From Bacteroides sp. (lineage in GTDB: Bacteria > Bacteroidota > Bacteroidia > Bacteroidales > Muribaculaceae), in the NCBI GenBank assembly GCA_014801535.1, contig JAAVEA010000026.1, positions 1 through 64,000 on the forward strand: 64,000 nucleotides of DNA. Reading direction: 5' to 3'. Within the stretch, counting starts at the first letter, position 1; every line of letters starts with the position of its first letter. Below are positions 33,842 to 42,996 of the stretch, in pieces. A model generated the notes under the pieces. That model was not told the origin of the DNA. It was given only the letters and a program-made list of their open reading frames with translations, and made no database searches. The position numbers were made by a program, and so were the translations under genes.

Positions 33842-34357
33842 ATGAATATAAGGAATCTGAAATTATTCTCTTTAGTCATCTCTGCCATTGTGTGTATATT
33901 GCTTTCAGGATGTAACACCAATGACGATGATCGGATTCCAAATATGGCCGTAAGTATAAATCTATCGGATGCCGGGCTCTGGAACCGCTTTGGGGTTTCA
34001 GGGTTCGGCATTCCTCAATATTTCATCAAGAATCTTCAGCAACCGGCCGGATTCTCTTATCTCGACCGGTCGCGGACCGGCTATGGCGGCGTCCTGCTCA
34101 TAAATGGATTCGACTATCGCATAAATGAGGTCGCACCACTCGCCTATGATCTGGCTTGTCCGGTGGAAAGGGATGCCAATATACGGGTGACGGTTGATCC
34201 GGATACGTTTGAAGCCATATGTCAGGAGTGCGGATCCAAATACGACGTAACAATGGGTGCCGGTGCTCCTATCTCAGGGCAGGCAGCCTCCGATCACTAC
34301 GCATTAAGGCAATACAACTGCGTCGCAAATGGACAAGGCTACATCATAGTTAATTGA
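33842..34357 (+). CDS. Lipoprotein with a degenerate Rieske-like fold
   Basis: 171 residues with a lipobox at ILLSGC (Cys about 24) after a basic start. The body has Rieske-style text: DYRINEVAPLAYDLACPVERDANIRV and EAICQECGSKYDVTMGAGAPISG. The two His ligands of a 2Fe-2S Rieske cluster (CxH, CxxH) are absent and three cysteines remain (ACP, CQEC). The cluster is therefore either lost or replaced. It is likely exported and anchored by lipid in the inner or outer membrane. It sits 19 bases after the SRPBCC gene. Confidence 0.65.
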   Translation: MNIRNLKLFSLVISAIVCILLSGCNTNDDDRIPNMAVSINLSDAGLWNRFGVSGFGIPQYFIKNLQQPAGFSYLDRSRTGYGGVLLINGFDYRINEVAPLAYDLACPVERDANIRVTVDPDTFEAICQECGSKYDVTMGAGAPISGQAASDHYALRQYNCVANGQGYIIVN

Positions 34358-34403
34358 AAGGAACGCCTGCCAATAACGTCCACTACGCCTAAAAAGAAAT
34401 AAA

Positions 34404-36068
34404 ATGAATTTCATTGAAGGGATAATCTACATGATATGGAGAGGAATAGCCATCGGTGTAATCATTTCGGCACCGATGGGGCCTGTCGGTATCCTCTGTG
34501 TGCAACGCACACTTGAGAAAGGACGCCGCACCGGCTTCTTCACAGGCATTGGAGCTACCATTTCCGATATGTTCTATTGTCTCCTCACAGGATTCGGTCT
34601 ATCTTTTATCGAGGAATTTCTTACACGCAACCACGACATAATACAGCTTATCGGTTCGGTGGTGCTTATCGGATTCGGAATTTACCTTTTCAAATCCAAC
34701 CCCTCCAGAAAACTCAGGAAACCGGATGAAGGGATTTCCGATAAGCGCAACATTCTTAACGGCTTCCTTTTCACTTTCTCAAATCCATTGATTATTTTCC
34801 TAATAATCGGACTTTTCGCACGCTTCAATTTCTTCATGCCCGAGATTAAATTCTATCATTATGTGATAGGTTTTCTATCAATAGCCGCCGGTGCGCTGTT
34901 ATGGTGGTGGGTAGTGACTTTCTTTGTAGCGAAACTCCGGTCTCACTTCAATCTCAGATCAATGTGGCTGATCAATAAAATCATAGGATCCATCATATTC
35001 ATCTTCGCAATAGTAGGAATCGTGACCGCTGTGACAGCAATGTGCGCTGCAGCTTCAACAAAGCCGGCTGCAACAGCGCCGCAACCCCTTTATCTTAATT
35101 CGGTAAGGGGATTCGGCGAATACCGGAATGCCAATGATTCTACACTTATAATAACCGCTTCTGAAGATAATACTGTATTCGATCTCATATCAGTAGCCGC
35201 ATCCCCCCGAATGAATATATCTTTTCGAGGGTCGAACCTCCACAATGCCGCAGCAAAAGGATACCGGTTTACAGGAAAAAACGGAAAGAACAGGGTCAGG
35301 CATCCGGCATGGGGAATAATAATCTCCGACCGTTACGGCAGAGGCGATACAATATCAATAAAGACAGAAGACAGTCCTACCGAAGAAACATATCTCACCA
35401 CTTCCGTCAAGTTCAGACTCGGGAAGGAGGGACCGGAGAAATATATTTCGGAAGGAATGGATTTCTTTACCGGTCCGAACGCCTTTCTGATTTCATTTGA
35501 TCAGGGACGGTGCTCTTTTATGGGTGGCAACAGAGATTACAAGCCGATACTTTCATGGGATTCTGAGATCGAACAACCGGATAGTATCGGCTTTTTTGTA
35601 TCTCCGGGAGCGAAACTGCAGATTGAAGATATAGCTATCGAATATCCGGCTCCCGGTTTCACTTCCGTTGCTTCGGAATTTTCCAATCCGGATTTGCTTC
35701 ATTCCTATCTCATACGCTCCACCGATCCAAGAGAAGGGATCTGGAAAGTGTTTGACAGAAGTCTTGAAGAAAACCTTCTCCGTATGGGAGGCGAATACAC
35801 CGTAGCGATCATACGCAATGCCGAAGGTTATGAAATGTATTATCTCGACGGCGCTAAAACCCGGTCTGACATCTGGAAACCGGGGATGCTGAAAGCGCGT
35901 CTCTCAAATAGCGGATTTCCCGACATCTTTGATGTGACATGGGTAGATGCAACAGGAGAGACTCTTGCTAAAGACATTAAAGCCCGCTATGAGTCTCCCC
36001 TATTCACATTCATGTTTCCATATCAATCCTCAACTTTACGGCTAAGGAAAATCACTTATTCCCGGTAA
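34404..36068 (+). CDS. LysE-type transporter with long C-terminal extension
   Basis: 554 residues. The first ~215 form a LysE/RhtB exporter: GIAIGVIISAPMGPVGILCVQRTLEKGRRTGFFTGIGA, then hydrophobic helices, FLFTFSNPLIIFLIIG (about 130-145) and a last helix near 195-215. A short linker (TKPAATAPQPLY) leads to about 330 residues of beta-rich, soluble sequence (GEYRNANDSTLIITASEDNTVFDL; WGIIISDRYGRGDTISIKTED; PRMNISFRGSNL), which looks like a lectin or jelly-roll fold by pattern. Normal LysE proteins end near 210-220 residues. No stop or frameshift marks the join. The substrate and the side of the membrane for the tail are unknown. Its end overlaps the convergent DUF3298 gene by 17 bases. Confidence 0.75.
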   Translation: MNFIEGIIYMIWRGIAIGVIISAPMGPVGILCVQRTLEKGRRTGFFTGIGATISDMFYCLLTGFGLSFIEEFLTRNHDIIQLIGSVVLIGFGIYLFKSNPSRKLRKPDEGISDKRNILNGFLFTFSNPLIIFLIIGLFARFNFFMPEIKFYHYVIGFLSIAAGALLWWWVVTFFVAKLRSHFNLRSMWLINKIIGSIIFIFAIVGIVTAVTAMCAAASTKPAATAPQPLYLNSVRGFGEYRNANDSTLIITASEDNTVFDLISVAASPRMNISFRGSNLHNAAAKGYRFTGKNGKNRVRHPAWGIIISDRYGRGDTISIKTEDSPTEETYLTTSVKFRLGKEGPEKYISEGMDFFTGPNAFLISFDQGRCSFMGGNRDYKPILSWDSEIEQPDSIGFFVSPGAKLQIEDIAIEYPAPGFTSVASEFSNPDLLHSYLIRSTDPREGIWKVFDRSLEENLLRMGGEYTVAIIRNAEGYEMYYLDGAKTRSDIWKPGMLKARLSNSGFPDIFDVTWVDATGETLAKDIKARYESPLFTFMFPYQSSTLRLRKITYSR

Positions 36069-36855
36069 GTATAAACATACCTTCTTTGCTAAGTATATCT
36101 AAAATATCATCAATCGGAACATCAATCTTTATTATTCCCTCCGAATAAGGGGCGATTGAATAGGGATTGAAACTGAAAAGAAGCCCGTCAGACGTAATGG
36201 CGAAAGCCTTAGGTATCTCCAACTCCTCCGGTTTGACGAGCAGCTGAATATTCTCCTCTTTAACCTTCTCACGCAACACAGCAGTAAGCTTATCTTCATA
36301 TCCGGGATTCATCAGATCGGAAAGATTTATGATCTTTCCATTGGTAAGGTTATAATTCACATAACCTGTGAAACGGTTGCCGTGAGCCGCATGATAGGCG
36401 TATGTCTCGCGGTCTATCTCCCAAACCACCACTCTCGGTGTGAGCAACGTGGTAGAAAGCGATGTGTAGACGAAACCACAGTTCAGAATCGAATCAGGAA
36501 TATTATATACCCTGATCATGGAATCGGGCATCAACGGAGCCGGGCGTCCCTCGTCATCACTCACCAGCAGGGCCATACGCATCAGCGAATCGCGCAGCAT
36601 ACCCGCACCTCCAGTTCCAAGATCGCGTGGCAAAACTCCTTCCGACACATATCTTACATAGCGCTCACCATCGGAAGCACGTGTATCGGAATCCTCATAT
36701 TCCCCCATCCTTTCAAATTTATAGGATTCGAAACTGAGGTTTTCAACCACTGTCTCATCTTTTGAATTCTCTTTTTCTCTCTTCTCTTTTGTGCCGCAGG
36801 CGCCCATTACCAAAAGCAGCCCCATCATGGCGACACTAAAAATTTTCTTTTTCAT
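36052..36855 (-). CDS. DUF3298 (RsiV-like) lipoprotein
   Basis: 267 residues from the ATG at 36855 (MKKKIFSVAMMGLLLVMGACG); the longer track ORF adds 36 residues that overlap the upstream TPM gene and lack signal-peptide character. The lipobox is VMGAC with Cys20. The body shows FVYTSLSTTLLTPRVVVWEIDRETY, a NGKIINLSDLMNPGYEDKL segment and the closing AFAITSDGLLFSFNPYSIAPYSEG, all typical of the DUF3298/RsiV fold. RsiV is a lysozyme-sensing anti-sigma factor in Bacillus, but this protein has no anti-sigma part. Transcribed after the TPM gene. Confidence 0.82.
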   Translation of the reverse strand: MKKKIFSVAMMGLLLVMGACGTKEKREKENSKDETVVENLSFESYKFERMGEYEDSDTRASDGERYVRYVSEGVLPRDLGTGGAGMLRDSLMRMALLVSDDEGRPAPLMPDSMIRVYNIPDSILNCGFVYTSLSTTLLTPRVVVWEIDRETYAYHAAHGNRFTGYVNYNLTNGKIINLSDLMNPGYEDKLTAVLREKVKEENIQLLVKPEELEIPKAFAITSDGLLFSFNPYSIAPYSEGIIKIDVPIDDILDILSKEGMFILTGNK

Positions 36856-36898
36856 ATCTTCTCTTTCTGAGCAATATACCTGATAAACATTTTTCGGA

Positions 36899-38194
36899 TC
36901 ACCAACCTCCGGAAGCACCACCACCACCTGTTGATCCGCCTCCGAACCCCCCTCCGAAGCCACCGCCTCCGAAGCCGCCGCCTCTGCTACCCCGGCTCAT
37001 CGAGCCGAGCACGGCACCGGCGGCAAGTGCAGCTGATGCATCTTCTTTTTTAGGTATGACGTAAGGTCTCTCCTCCTTATGATGACAGAACTTGCATTCA
37101 TAAATCTTCACACCCGCTCCCTCACTTCGCGTCGTGGCCGGCCGGATGGTGCGCGTGCCGGCAAGCGACATGGCTATTGTGCCACACGAGGGACACTCGC
37201 TATATTTCATCTGCTTTGCCTTATATGGCAGACGTTCCACAGTGCCGCATGAAGGACACTCCCATACATCGTAATCCACCGTCTTCAGTTTCTCTTCAAA
37301 ATCCTGCGAAGGTGTGAGCAGGGCATTGTCTTCCTCTTCATTCAGGCGGTGCATCTTGGCTCCGCAATTAGGACAGACACGCTTATTAGTGCGAATCGAC
37401 CTATAGAACCAGAAAGCAAGGATAAAGAAGATAAAACCCGCACCGAGTGAAAGAATCCCACACCAGAAATATGTAGGGAGATGGCCTCTCCATAACATGG
37501 CCTTTCTATAATTGTCGAGCTTTCTTCCGTTGTATAGATCACGGAAGAAACAGAACAATGAAAACAGAAAGACACACCAGGCCACAATCCGCACGAAACT
37601 CATCACAGTGTCTGAAGATAAGGTCTGCATCGCACCCTCATAATTATCGGCATCGTTGCTTCGCAATTCTTCAGCCACTGCGGGATCGGTCATGGCAGAC
37701 GCAATCTTCTTTGTGGCGTTGTCTACGGCGGCATTTATATCTCCTTCTCTCATTGCAGGAACAATCTCCTGGCCGATTATGTTTTTACATGCTATATCAG
37801 GCAAGACACCTTCAACACCATAACCGGTCTGTATGCGTGCCTTCCTCTGTTGGGGTGCGATGACAAGAAGCAGGCCGTTGTCCTTATCCTTTTTTCCTAT
37901 ACCCCATGAGGTGAAAAGTTTCTCCGACCATTCCTCGATCGGCATGTCGCCTATATCAGGAGGCAAAGCCACGACGACTTCAGCAGTGGTCTGACGCCGC
38001 AATTCATCGAGCCTTTTATTCACTTCGGCCTTGGCTGAAGGAGAAAGCAGGTTAGCCGGATCAGATATATATTGACTGCGGTCGGCAATCTGTACGTTAG
38101 GCATATCGGCCGGAGTCCACACCCTCTCCGCCAATGCCGGAAACGAAGTGCAGATATATAGTAAAATTATAAAAATGACTGTCTTGATTTTCAT
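36899..38194 (-). CDS. TPM-domain membrane protein with zinc ribbons and Gly-rich tail
   Basis: 431 residues: a signal peptide (MKIKTVIFIILLYICTSFPALA), a TPM/YgcG domain (about 40-165; YISDPANLLSPSAKAEVNKRLDEL, TTAEVVVALPPDIGD, LLLVIAPQQRKARIQTGYGVEG), two transmembrane helices (about 200-215 and 240-265), and three CxxC pairs that suggest tandem zinc ribbons (CPNCGAK, CPSCGTVERL, CPSCGTIAM) plus a further CKFCHH. The end is Gly/Ser rich (GGGFGGGGFGGGF...GGW), as in many TPM proteins. Some TPM proteins are phosphatases or photosystem repair factors; here the role is unknown. Possibly an envelope stress or maintenance protein. Confidence 0.82.
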   Translation of the reverse strand: MKIKTVIFIILLYICTSFPALAERVWTPADMPNVQIADRSQYISDPANLLSPSAKAEVNKRLDELRRQTTAEVVVALPPDIGDMPIEEWSEKLFTSWGIGKKDKDNGLLLVIAPQQRKARIQTGYGVEGVLPDIACKNIIGQEIVPAMREGDINAAVDNATKKIASAMTDPAVAEELRSNDADNYEGAMQTLSSDTVMSFVRIVAWCVFLFSLFCFFRDLYNGRKLDNYRKAMLWRGHLPTYFWCGILSLGAGFIFFILAFWFYRSIRTNKRVCPNCGAKMHRLNEEEDNALLTPSQDFEEKLKTVDYDVWECPSCGTVERLPYKAKQMKYSECPSCGTIAMSLAGTRTIRPATTRSEGAGVKIYECKFCHHKEERPYVIPKKEDASAALAAGAVLGSMSRGSRGGGFGGGGFGGGFGGGSTGGGGASGGW

Positions 38195-38210
38195 CTGATT
38201 ATATTTTTAG

Positions 38211-39560
38211 TTATACCGCCGGCAAGGAGTGGCCGTTAAGCTTTCTGTAAAGATTCAGTGCATAAACGTCTGTCATACCCGACACATGATCGAGCACACT
38301 CTGGATACGTTCATATAGCGTCTCAGCACGCGTGTCATACTGATTCGGCATAATACTCAGCAGGAGTTGAGAATAGTTGCGGTCCGGATGAATCACAGCC
38401 TCCATGAGCGTGTTCATCAGATAAGTGATGATCCTGTTACCACCCAATTCTATATCCACCACTTCGGGCGCACAATATATTCTATTCCACGCAGTTCTGG
38501 AGCAGGCTGAGTAAGCGTCGCGCAATCGGGCCGACATAAGCGATGTGAGCGGACCGATGAATTCTCCTTTAAGAATACGCTCCTCGTTCTCTACAAAAGC
38601 TTCGGCGCAACTCACCACCATTTCACCGATTACGTTCGACCGAAGATAGGCCACCCTTTCGTTGGGGTCTTCAAGATGTGAAAGTGTGCGTCTGCATCGC
38701 TCCTGACGCTCCGGCTCAAAGAATGAGAGAAAGAGAGCCGTGATCTCAGCCTCACTCATAATCTTCAGCTTATGTGAATCCTCAAGATCCATAATCTGAT
38801 AACATATGTCATCGGCCGCTTCCATTATGTAGACGAGAGGATGACGGGCAAACCGCCCAGGCTCAAGTTCGGGAATGCCAAGGCGCGTGGCCACCTTCCG
38901 ATATGTATCCTCTTCCGATTTAAAGAAACCGAATTTCCCTTTTCCTCCTGCATGTAAGGAAGAATAAGGATATTTCACAATCGAGGCCAATGTGGAATAT
39001 GTCATTGCCATTCCTCCGCGCCGACGTCCGGAAAACTGATGGGCGAGCAGACGGAAAGAGTTGGCGTTACCTTCAAAATTAAGGAAATCGGCGGCTTCCT
39101 GTGGCGAAAGACAATTTATCAGATCTTTTCCCTTCCCTTCAGAGAAATAGGAGGAGATGGTTTTTTCTCCCGAATGACCGAACGGAGGATTCCCCAGGTC
39201 GTGGCAGAGACAGGCCGCCGCCACAATATCGCGGAATTCATCAAGCTTGTAAACCCATCGCTCCGAGGCATATTTCTCTTTCAGCCTGATCGAAACCTCT
39301 GTGGCCATGGAACGACCGACTGTCGAAACTTCCAGACTATGAGTCAAACGGTTATGCACAAAAATACTACCCGGCAACGGAAACACCTGAGTCTTATTCT
39401 GCAACCGACGGAAGGGTGAGGAGAAAACCAGACGATCATAGTCGCGCTGGAAATCGGAACGTGTGTGATGCTGACCATCGTGATATTCCTCCATTCCCAA
39501 ACGCAAATCGCATATAAGGCGGTCCCATTCCATCGGGATTATCTTTTCATTTTCATTCAT
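38211..39560 (-). CDS. dgt: Deoxyguanosinetriphosphate triphosphohydrolase
   Basis: 449 residues in the HD superfamily. DYDRLVFSSPFRRLQNKTQVFPL and NRLTHSLEVSTVGR (first His of the site) are followed by CLCHDLGNPPFGHSGE (the HD pair near residue 118), and the third part by MEAADDICYQIMDLEDS. It hydrolyses dGTP (or other dNTPs) to nucleoside and triphosphate, adjusting dNTP pools. M10 at 39533 (MEWDRLICDLRLG) is a possible true start: family proteins tend to open this way and the best -7 box ends only five bases before the M1 codon. Confidence 0.92.
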   Translation of the reverse strand: MNENEKIIPMEWDRLICDLRLGMEEYHDGQHHTRSDFQRDYDRLVFSSPFRRLQNKTQVFPLPGSIFVHNRLTHSLEVSTVGRSMATEVSIRLKEKYASERWVYKLDEFRDIVAAACLCHDLGNPPFGHSGEKTISSYFSEGKGKDLINCLSPQEAADFLNFEGNANSFRLLAHQFSGRRRGGMAMTYSTLASIVKYPYSSLHAGGKGKFGFFKSEEDTYRKVATRLGIPELEPGRFARHPLVYIMEAADDICYQIMDLEDSHKLKIMSEAEITALFLSFFEPERQERCRRTLSHLEDPNERVAYLRSNVIGEMVVSCAEAFVENEERILKGEFIGPLTSLMSARLRDAYSACSRTAWNRIYCAPEVVDIELGGNRIITYLMNTLMEAVIHPDRNYSQLLLSIMPNQYDTRAETLYERIQSVLDHVSGMTDVYALNLYRKLNGHSLPAV

Positions 39561-39564
39561 ATTA

Positions 39565-39597
39565 CAAATTTAACAATTCCGAACCGTATTATATCAA
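39565..39597 (-). promoter_or_regulatory. Probable dgt promoter
   Basis: On the minus strand TTG (39597-39595), 22 bases, TAAATTTG (39572-39565). Spacing is two bases longer than the other promoters here. Its place supports a start for dgt at 39533. Confidence 0.5.
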
Positions 39598-39683
39598 CAT
39601 TTGACAATTATATTTAAATAATTTTGACATCCCTCCTTTTCATTTATTGGCAATAATAAGAAGACGATTCACGTTAAAGAGAT

Positions 39684-40418
39684 ATGTCGAAACAACCTTT
39701 CCATATAATCTGCCGGTCAGCATTGATTCTGATCATGCTGTTTTGCGTGATTCCGGAGGCTTTTTCAAAGCCGGGTGACAAGATTCTAAACCGCCCGTAT
39801 GCCGATCAGAAAAGATGGCATCTCGGTTTTTCGGTCGGCACACATTTCCAGGATCTTGATTTCACGCATAACGGATTCGTCACTCCCGAGGGGGGGCAAT
39901 GGTTTGTGGAAGTGCCTTCATTCGACCCCGGAATTTGTGTCAACGTGCTTGGCGACCTGAGACTTCACAGATATTTCAATCTGCGTCTTACACCCGGAAT
40001 GTATTTCGGCAGTAAAGGAGCGGAATTCCGTGATCACGTCACCGGAGCGGTGGAGCGGCAGGATATAAAAACTGCATATGTTGTCCTTCCTCTCGACCTC
40101 AAGATTTCCGGAGACAGGCTTCACAATTCCCGTCCTTACGTAACTCTCGGTGCGATGGCTACCTTCGACGTGAGCAAAAAGAGATCTGATTTCCTTCAGT
40201 TCAATTCAACAGATGCTTATCTCACCGTTGGATTGGGATGCGATTTCTATCTCCCTTTCTTCAAATTGAACCCTGAGATTAAATTCTGTTTCGGTCTGAC
40301 CGATATTCTGAAGCACGACCGCCCGGATCTTGATGAAAATCCGGAGATGATGAAAATAACCCAATCTCTCTCAAAAGTGAAATCGAAAATGTTTGTACTC
40401 ACATTCTATTTCGAATAA
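39684..40418 (+). CDS. porT: T9SS outer membrane protein, PorT family
   Basis: 244 residues: a signal peptide (to about 28), then an eight-stranded beta-barrel pattern. Marked segments are KRWHLGFSVGTHFQDLDFTHNG, RYFNLRLTPGMYFGSKGAEF, VVLPLDLKISGDRLHNSRPYVTLGA and the C-terminal VKSKMFVLTFYFE. PorT is needed for T9SS function in Porphyromonas and Flavobacterium, probably in assembly at the outer membrane. It sits 40 bases before porP, so it is likely part of the core operon. The name rests on family pattern and context. Confidence 0.85.
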   Translation: MSKQPFHIICRSALILIMLFCVIPEAFSKPGDKILNRPYADQKRWHLGFSVGTHFQDLDFTHNGFVTPEGGQWFVEVPSFDPGICVNVLGDLRLHRYFNLRLTPGMYFGSKGAEFRDHVTGAVERQDIKTAYVVLPLDLKISGDRLHNSRPYVTLGAMATFDVSKKRSDFLQFNSTDAYLTVGLGCDFYLPFFKLNPEIKFCFGLTDILKHDRPDLDENPEMMKITQSLSKVKSKMFVLTFYFE

Positions 40419-40458
40419 CCGAACAACTCAAAGGATTACCGACCAACATTAACCCAAA

Positions 40459-41466
40459 ATGCAGAACAGCCCGAAAATAAAACATACACCATCACTTCTG
40501 ATAGCCATATTCGTGCTGGCACTTCTCCTATATGTGCCTCGGATAAGCGCTCAGAACGATGTGCTTCTGACCCAGTCGTGGGCTGTGCCGACATATTACA
40601 ACCCGGCAGCCACCGGGCAGGTGGATTTCCTGCGTATACGTGGAGGGGCGCGCTTGCAATGGCTCGGTATCGAGAATGCTCCGAAAAGCTTCCTTGCCAC
40701 TGCCGATATGCCTGTGAAGATCGGGAAACAGCGGATAGGCGTAGGAGCCGACATGATGAATGAATCGCTTGGTCTTTTCTCCAATATGCTTATCAACATT
40801 CAAGGGAGTTACAAGCTGAAATTCCTTAAAGGTACGCTCTCGATAGGTGTCCAAGGCGGATACTACACTTCCAAATTCAAGGGTTCGGAGGTAGTACTCC
40901 CGGAAGGTGACGACTATCATCAGGGAACAGACGAGGCTATTCCTACACACGATGTCACAGGAAATGTGTTTGATCTTTCGGCCGGTTTATACTATTCCCA
41001 CAAATGGTTTTCAATAGGAATATCAGGCCTCCATCTTCTCGATCCGACAGTCAGACTCGACACCGAAGGGAATGAGAGCTCTGAAACGTCTTATTATGAG
41101 ACTAAGCTTCCACGCACTCTCTATTTTACGGCAGATAGCAATATTCCCCTTAAAAACACGTTATTTGAATTGCAACCCTCAGTGATGGCCGTTACCGATT
41201 TCTCCACATTCAATGTGCAGGCCGCCATGAGGGCAAGATACAATAAATTCCTCTCTTTCGGAGTAGGATACCGCTACAAAGACGCCGTGAGCGTCATGGT
41301 AGGCGCCGAATTTAAGAACTTCTTTATCGGATATTCCTACGACTATCCGACCTCTGCAATCTCAAAGGCCTCTTCGGGTAGCCACGAGATTATCGCCGGT
41401 TATCAGATCAAACTTGATTTCAGCGGCGTCAATAAAAATAAACACCGTTCCATCCGAATAATGTAG
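40459..41466 (+). CDS. porP: T9SS outer membrane protein PorP/SprF family
   Basis: 335 residues with a signal anchor and cleavage near SAQ (about 32). The family opening DVLLTQSWAVPTYYNPAATGQ is clear, followed by barrel strands (RIRGGARLQWLGIENAPKSFLATADMPV, RIGVGADMMNESLG, RARYNKFLSFGVGYRYKDAVSVMVGAEF) and a closing FIGYSYDYPTSAISKASSGSHEIIAGY. PorP-type proteins bind PorE or cargo partners and help anchor the PorK/N ring at the outer membrane. It is followed by gldK after 4 bases. Confidence 0.93.
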   Translation: MQNSPKIKHTPSLLIAIFVLALLLYVPRISAQNDVLLTQSWAVPTYYNPAATGQVDFLRIRGGARLQWLGIENAPKSFLATADMPVKIGKQRIGVGADMMNESLGLFSNMLINIQGSYKLKFLKGTLSIGVQGGYYTSKFKGSEVVLPEGDDYHQGTDEAIPTHDVTGNVFDLSAGLYYSHKWFSIGISGLHLLDPTVRLDTEGNESSETSYYETKLPRTLYFTADSNIPLKNTLFELQPSVMAVTDFSTFNVQAAMRARYNKFLSFGVGYRYKDAVSVMVGAEFKNFFIGYSYDYPTSAISKASSGSHEIIAGYQIKLDFSGVNKNKHRSIRIM

Positions 41467-41470
41467 CGAA

Positions 41471-42967
41471 ATGACTAAGATGAAAAACAGAAACTCAATA
41501 TCAGGAAGATTCTCAGGCAGTATGCTCCGTAGCGTAATGCTTTTCGGGGCAGCCCTCTCCTTTTGCGCCATCCTTGTTTCCTGCGCAGGAATGCGTCGCG
41601 GCGGTGCCGGCGGCGAAGTGACAGGCGTGGGCGGCAGTTCTTTTGCTGAGCCTACTCCCTACGGAATGGTGCTCGTTGACAGAGGTTCAATCGCCCTCGG
41701 ACCTGCGAAAGATGACTCCCTTACCGGAGTGAAAGCCAATCCTAAAGGCGTTTCAGTGGATGCCTTCTGGATGGATGAGACTGAAATTACTAATTCAAAA
41801 TACAAACAGTTTGTGTTCTGGGTGCGCGACTCCATTATCCGCGAACGCCTTGCCGATCCTGCATATGGAGGAAACGAGGTGTTCAAGATCGAGGAGGATA
41901 AGGAGGGAAATCCTATCAAACCCTATCTCAACTGGAACAAGCCTATTCCATGGCGCAACCCCAATGAGGATGAGCAGAGAGCCATCGAAAGCGTGTATCG
42001 CGTAAATCCGATCACCGGACAGCGTGAGCTTGATCCTACTCAACTCAACTACCGCTATGAGATTTATAATCACACGGCGGCTGCCAAACGTAAGAACCGT
42101 CTCGATCCCACAAGAAGGGAATACAATACCGACATCCCCGTCTCTGACGAGCTCCCCGTGATTTCAAAGGATACAGCATATATGACTGAGGAAGGCCGTA
42201 TTGTCAGAGAGACCGTAACCCGTCCTCTAACCGGAGATTACGACTTTCTGAACACCTATATCGTCAACATCTATCCCGATACGACATGCTGGATAAATGA
42301 TTTCGATAACGCCTACAACGAGCCCTACACACGAATGTATTTCTCTCACGCCGGATATAATGACTATCCCGTGGTTGGAGTAAGCTGGGAACAGGCCAAT
42401 GCTTTCTCCAACTGGCGCACCGATTATCTTCGTCGTTCGCTTGGGAAAGAGGGGATTTATGTAGAACCCTTCCGTCTTCCCACAGAGGCCGAATGGGAGT
42501 ATGCTGCAAGAGCCGGGAATTCGGAGAATGCCTACCCCTGGGAGGAAGTGCTTCCTATGGATGAACGCGGTTGTTTCTATGCCAACTTCAAGCCCATGGA
42601 CGGAGATTTCGTACGCGACGGTCATGTGATCACCTCACAAGTAGGCACCTTCAAACCTAACGACTTTGGTCTCTATGATATGGCCGGAAACGTGTCGGAA
42701 TGGACATCTACAGCTTATACGGAGAGTGTGAGCAAACTCACCTCAGACCTCAATCCGGAATATCGCTATGATGCAGCCGCAGAAGATCCCTACCGCATGA
42801 AACGCAAGATTGTGCGTGGTGGCTCATGGAAAGATGTGGCTTCAAATATCCGTTCCGACCTCCGCACATGGGAGTATCAGAACGAACAGAGATCATATAT
42901 CGGATTCCGCAATGTGCGTTCGCAGATAGGGTTCGCGCGCGGAACAAAGAATAAGAAAGCTAAATAA
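41471..42967 (+). CDS. gldK: T9SS ring lipoprotein GldK/PorK
   Basis: 498 residues with a lipobox at AILVSC (Cys about 39) after a basic start; M4 is an alternative start. The sulfatase-modifying-factor (SUMF1/FGE) fold is visible: GMVLVDRGSIALGPAKDD, VDAFWMDETEITNSKYKQFVFW, VVGVSWEQANAFSNWR, RLPTEAEWEYAARAG, FGLYDMAGNVSEW and RGGSWKD...GFR. GldK lacks formylglycine activity and forms the periplasmic ring with GldN. The mid-section (about 150-260) is longer than in plain SUMF1 proteins, as in other GldK. It is followed by gldL after 29 bases. Confidence 0.95.
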   Translation: MTKMKNRNSISGRFSGSMLRSVMLFGAALSFCAILVSCAGMRRGGAGGEVTGVGGSSFAEPTPYGMVLVDRGSIALGPAKDDSLTGVKANPKGVSVDAFWMDETEITNSKYKQFVFWVRDSIIRERLADPAYGGNEVFKIEEDKEGNPIKPYLNWNKPIPWRNPNEDEQRAIESVYRVNPITGQRELDPTQLNYRYEIYNHTAAAKRKNRLDPTRREYNTDIPVSDELPVISKDTAYMTEEGRIVRETVTRPLTGDYDFLNTYIVNIYPDTTCWINDFDNAYNEPYTRMYFSHAGYNDYPVVGVSWEQANAFSNWRTDYLRRSLGKEGIYVEPFRLPTEAEWEYAARAGNSENAYPWEEVLPMDERGCFYANFKPMDGDFVRDGHVITSQVGTFKPNDFGLYDMAGNVSEWTSTAYTESVSKLTSDLNPEYRYDAAAEDPYRMKRKIVRGGSWKDVASNIRSDLRTWEYQNEQRSYIGFRNVRSQIGFARGTKNKKAK

Positions 42968-42996
42968 GTAAAGCCCTTTCATAAAGTATTTTCATT

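Noticed and set aside
36856-36963. Upstream extension of the DUF3298 lipoprotein
   Set aside because: The added residues would hide a clear lipoprotein signal and overlap the TPM gene.
39619-39640. Possible porT promoter TTG...TAATTTTG near 39600-39630
   Set aside because: Spacing is about 15 bases, too short against the 20 seen elsewhere, so I did not list it.
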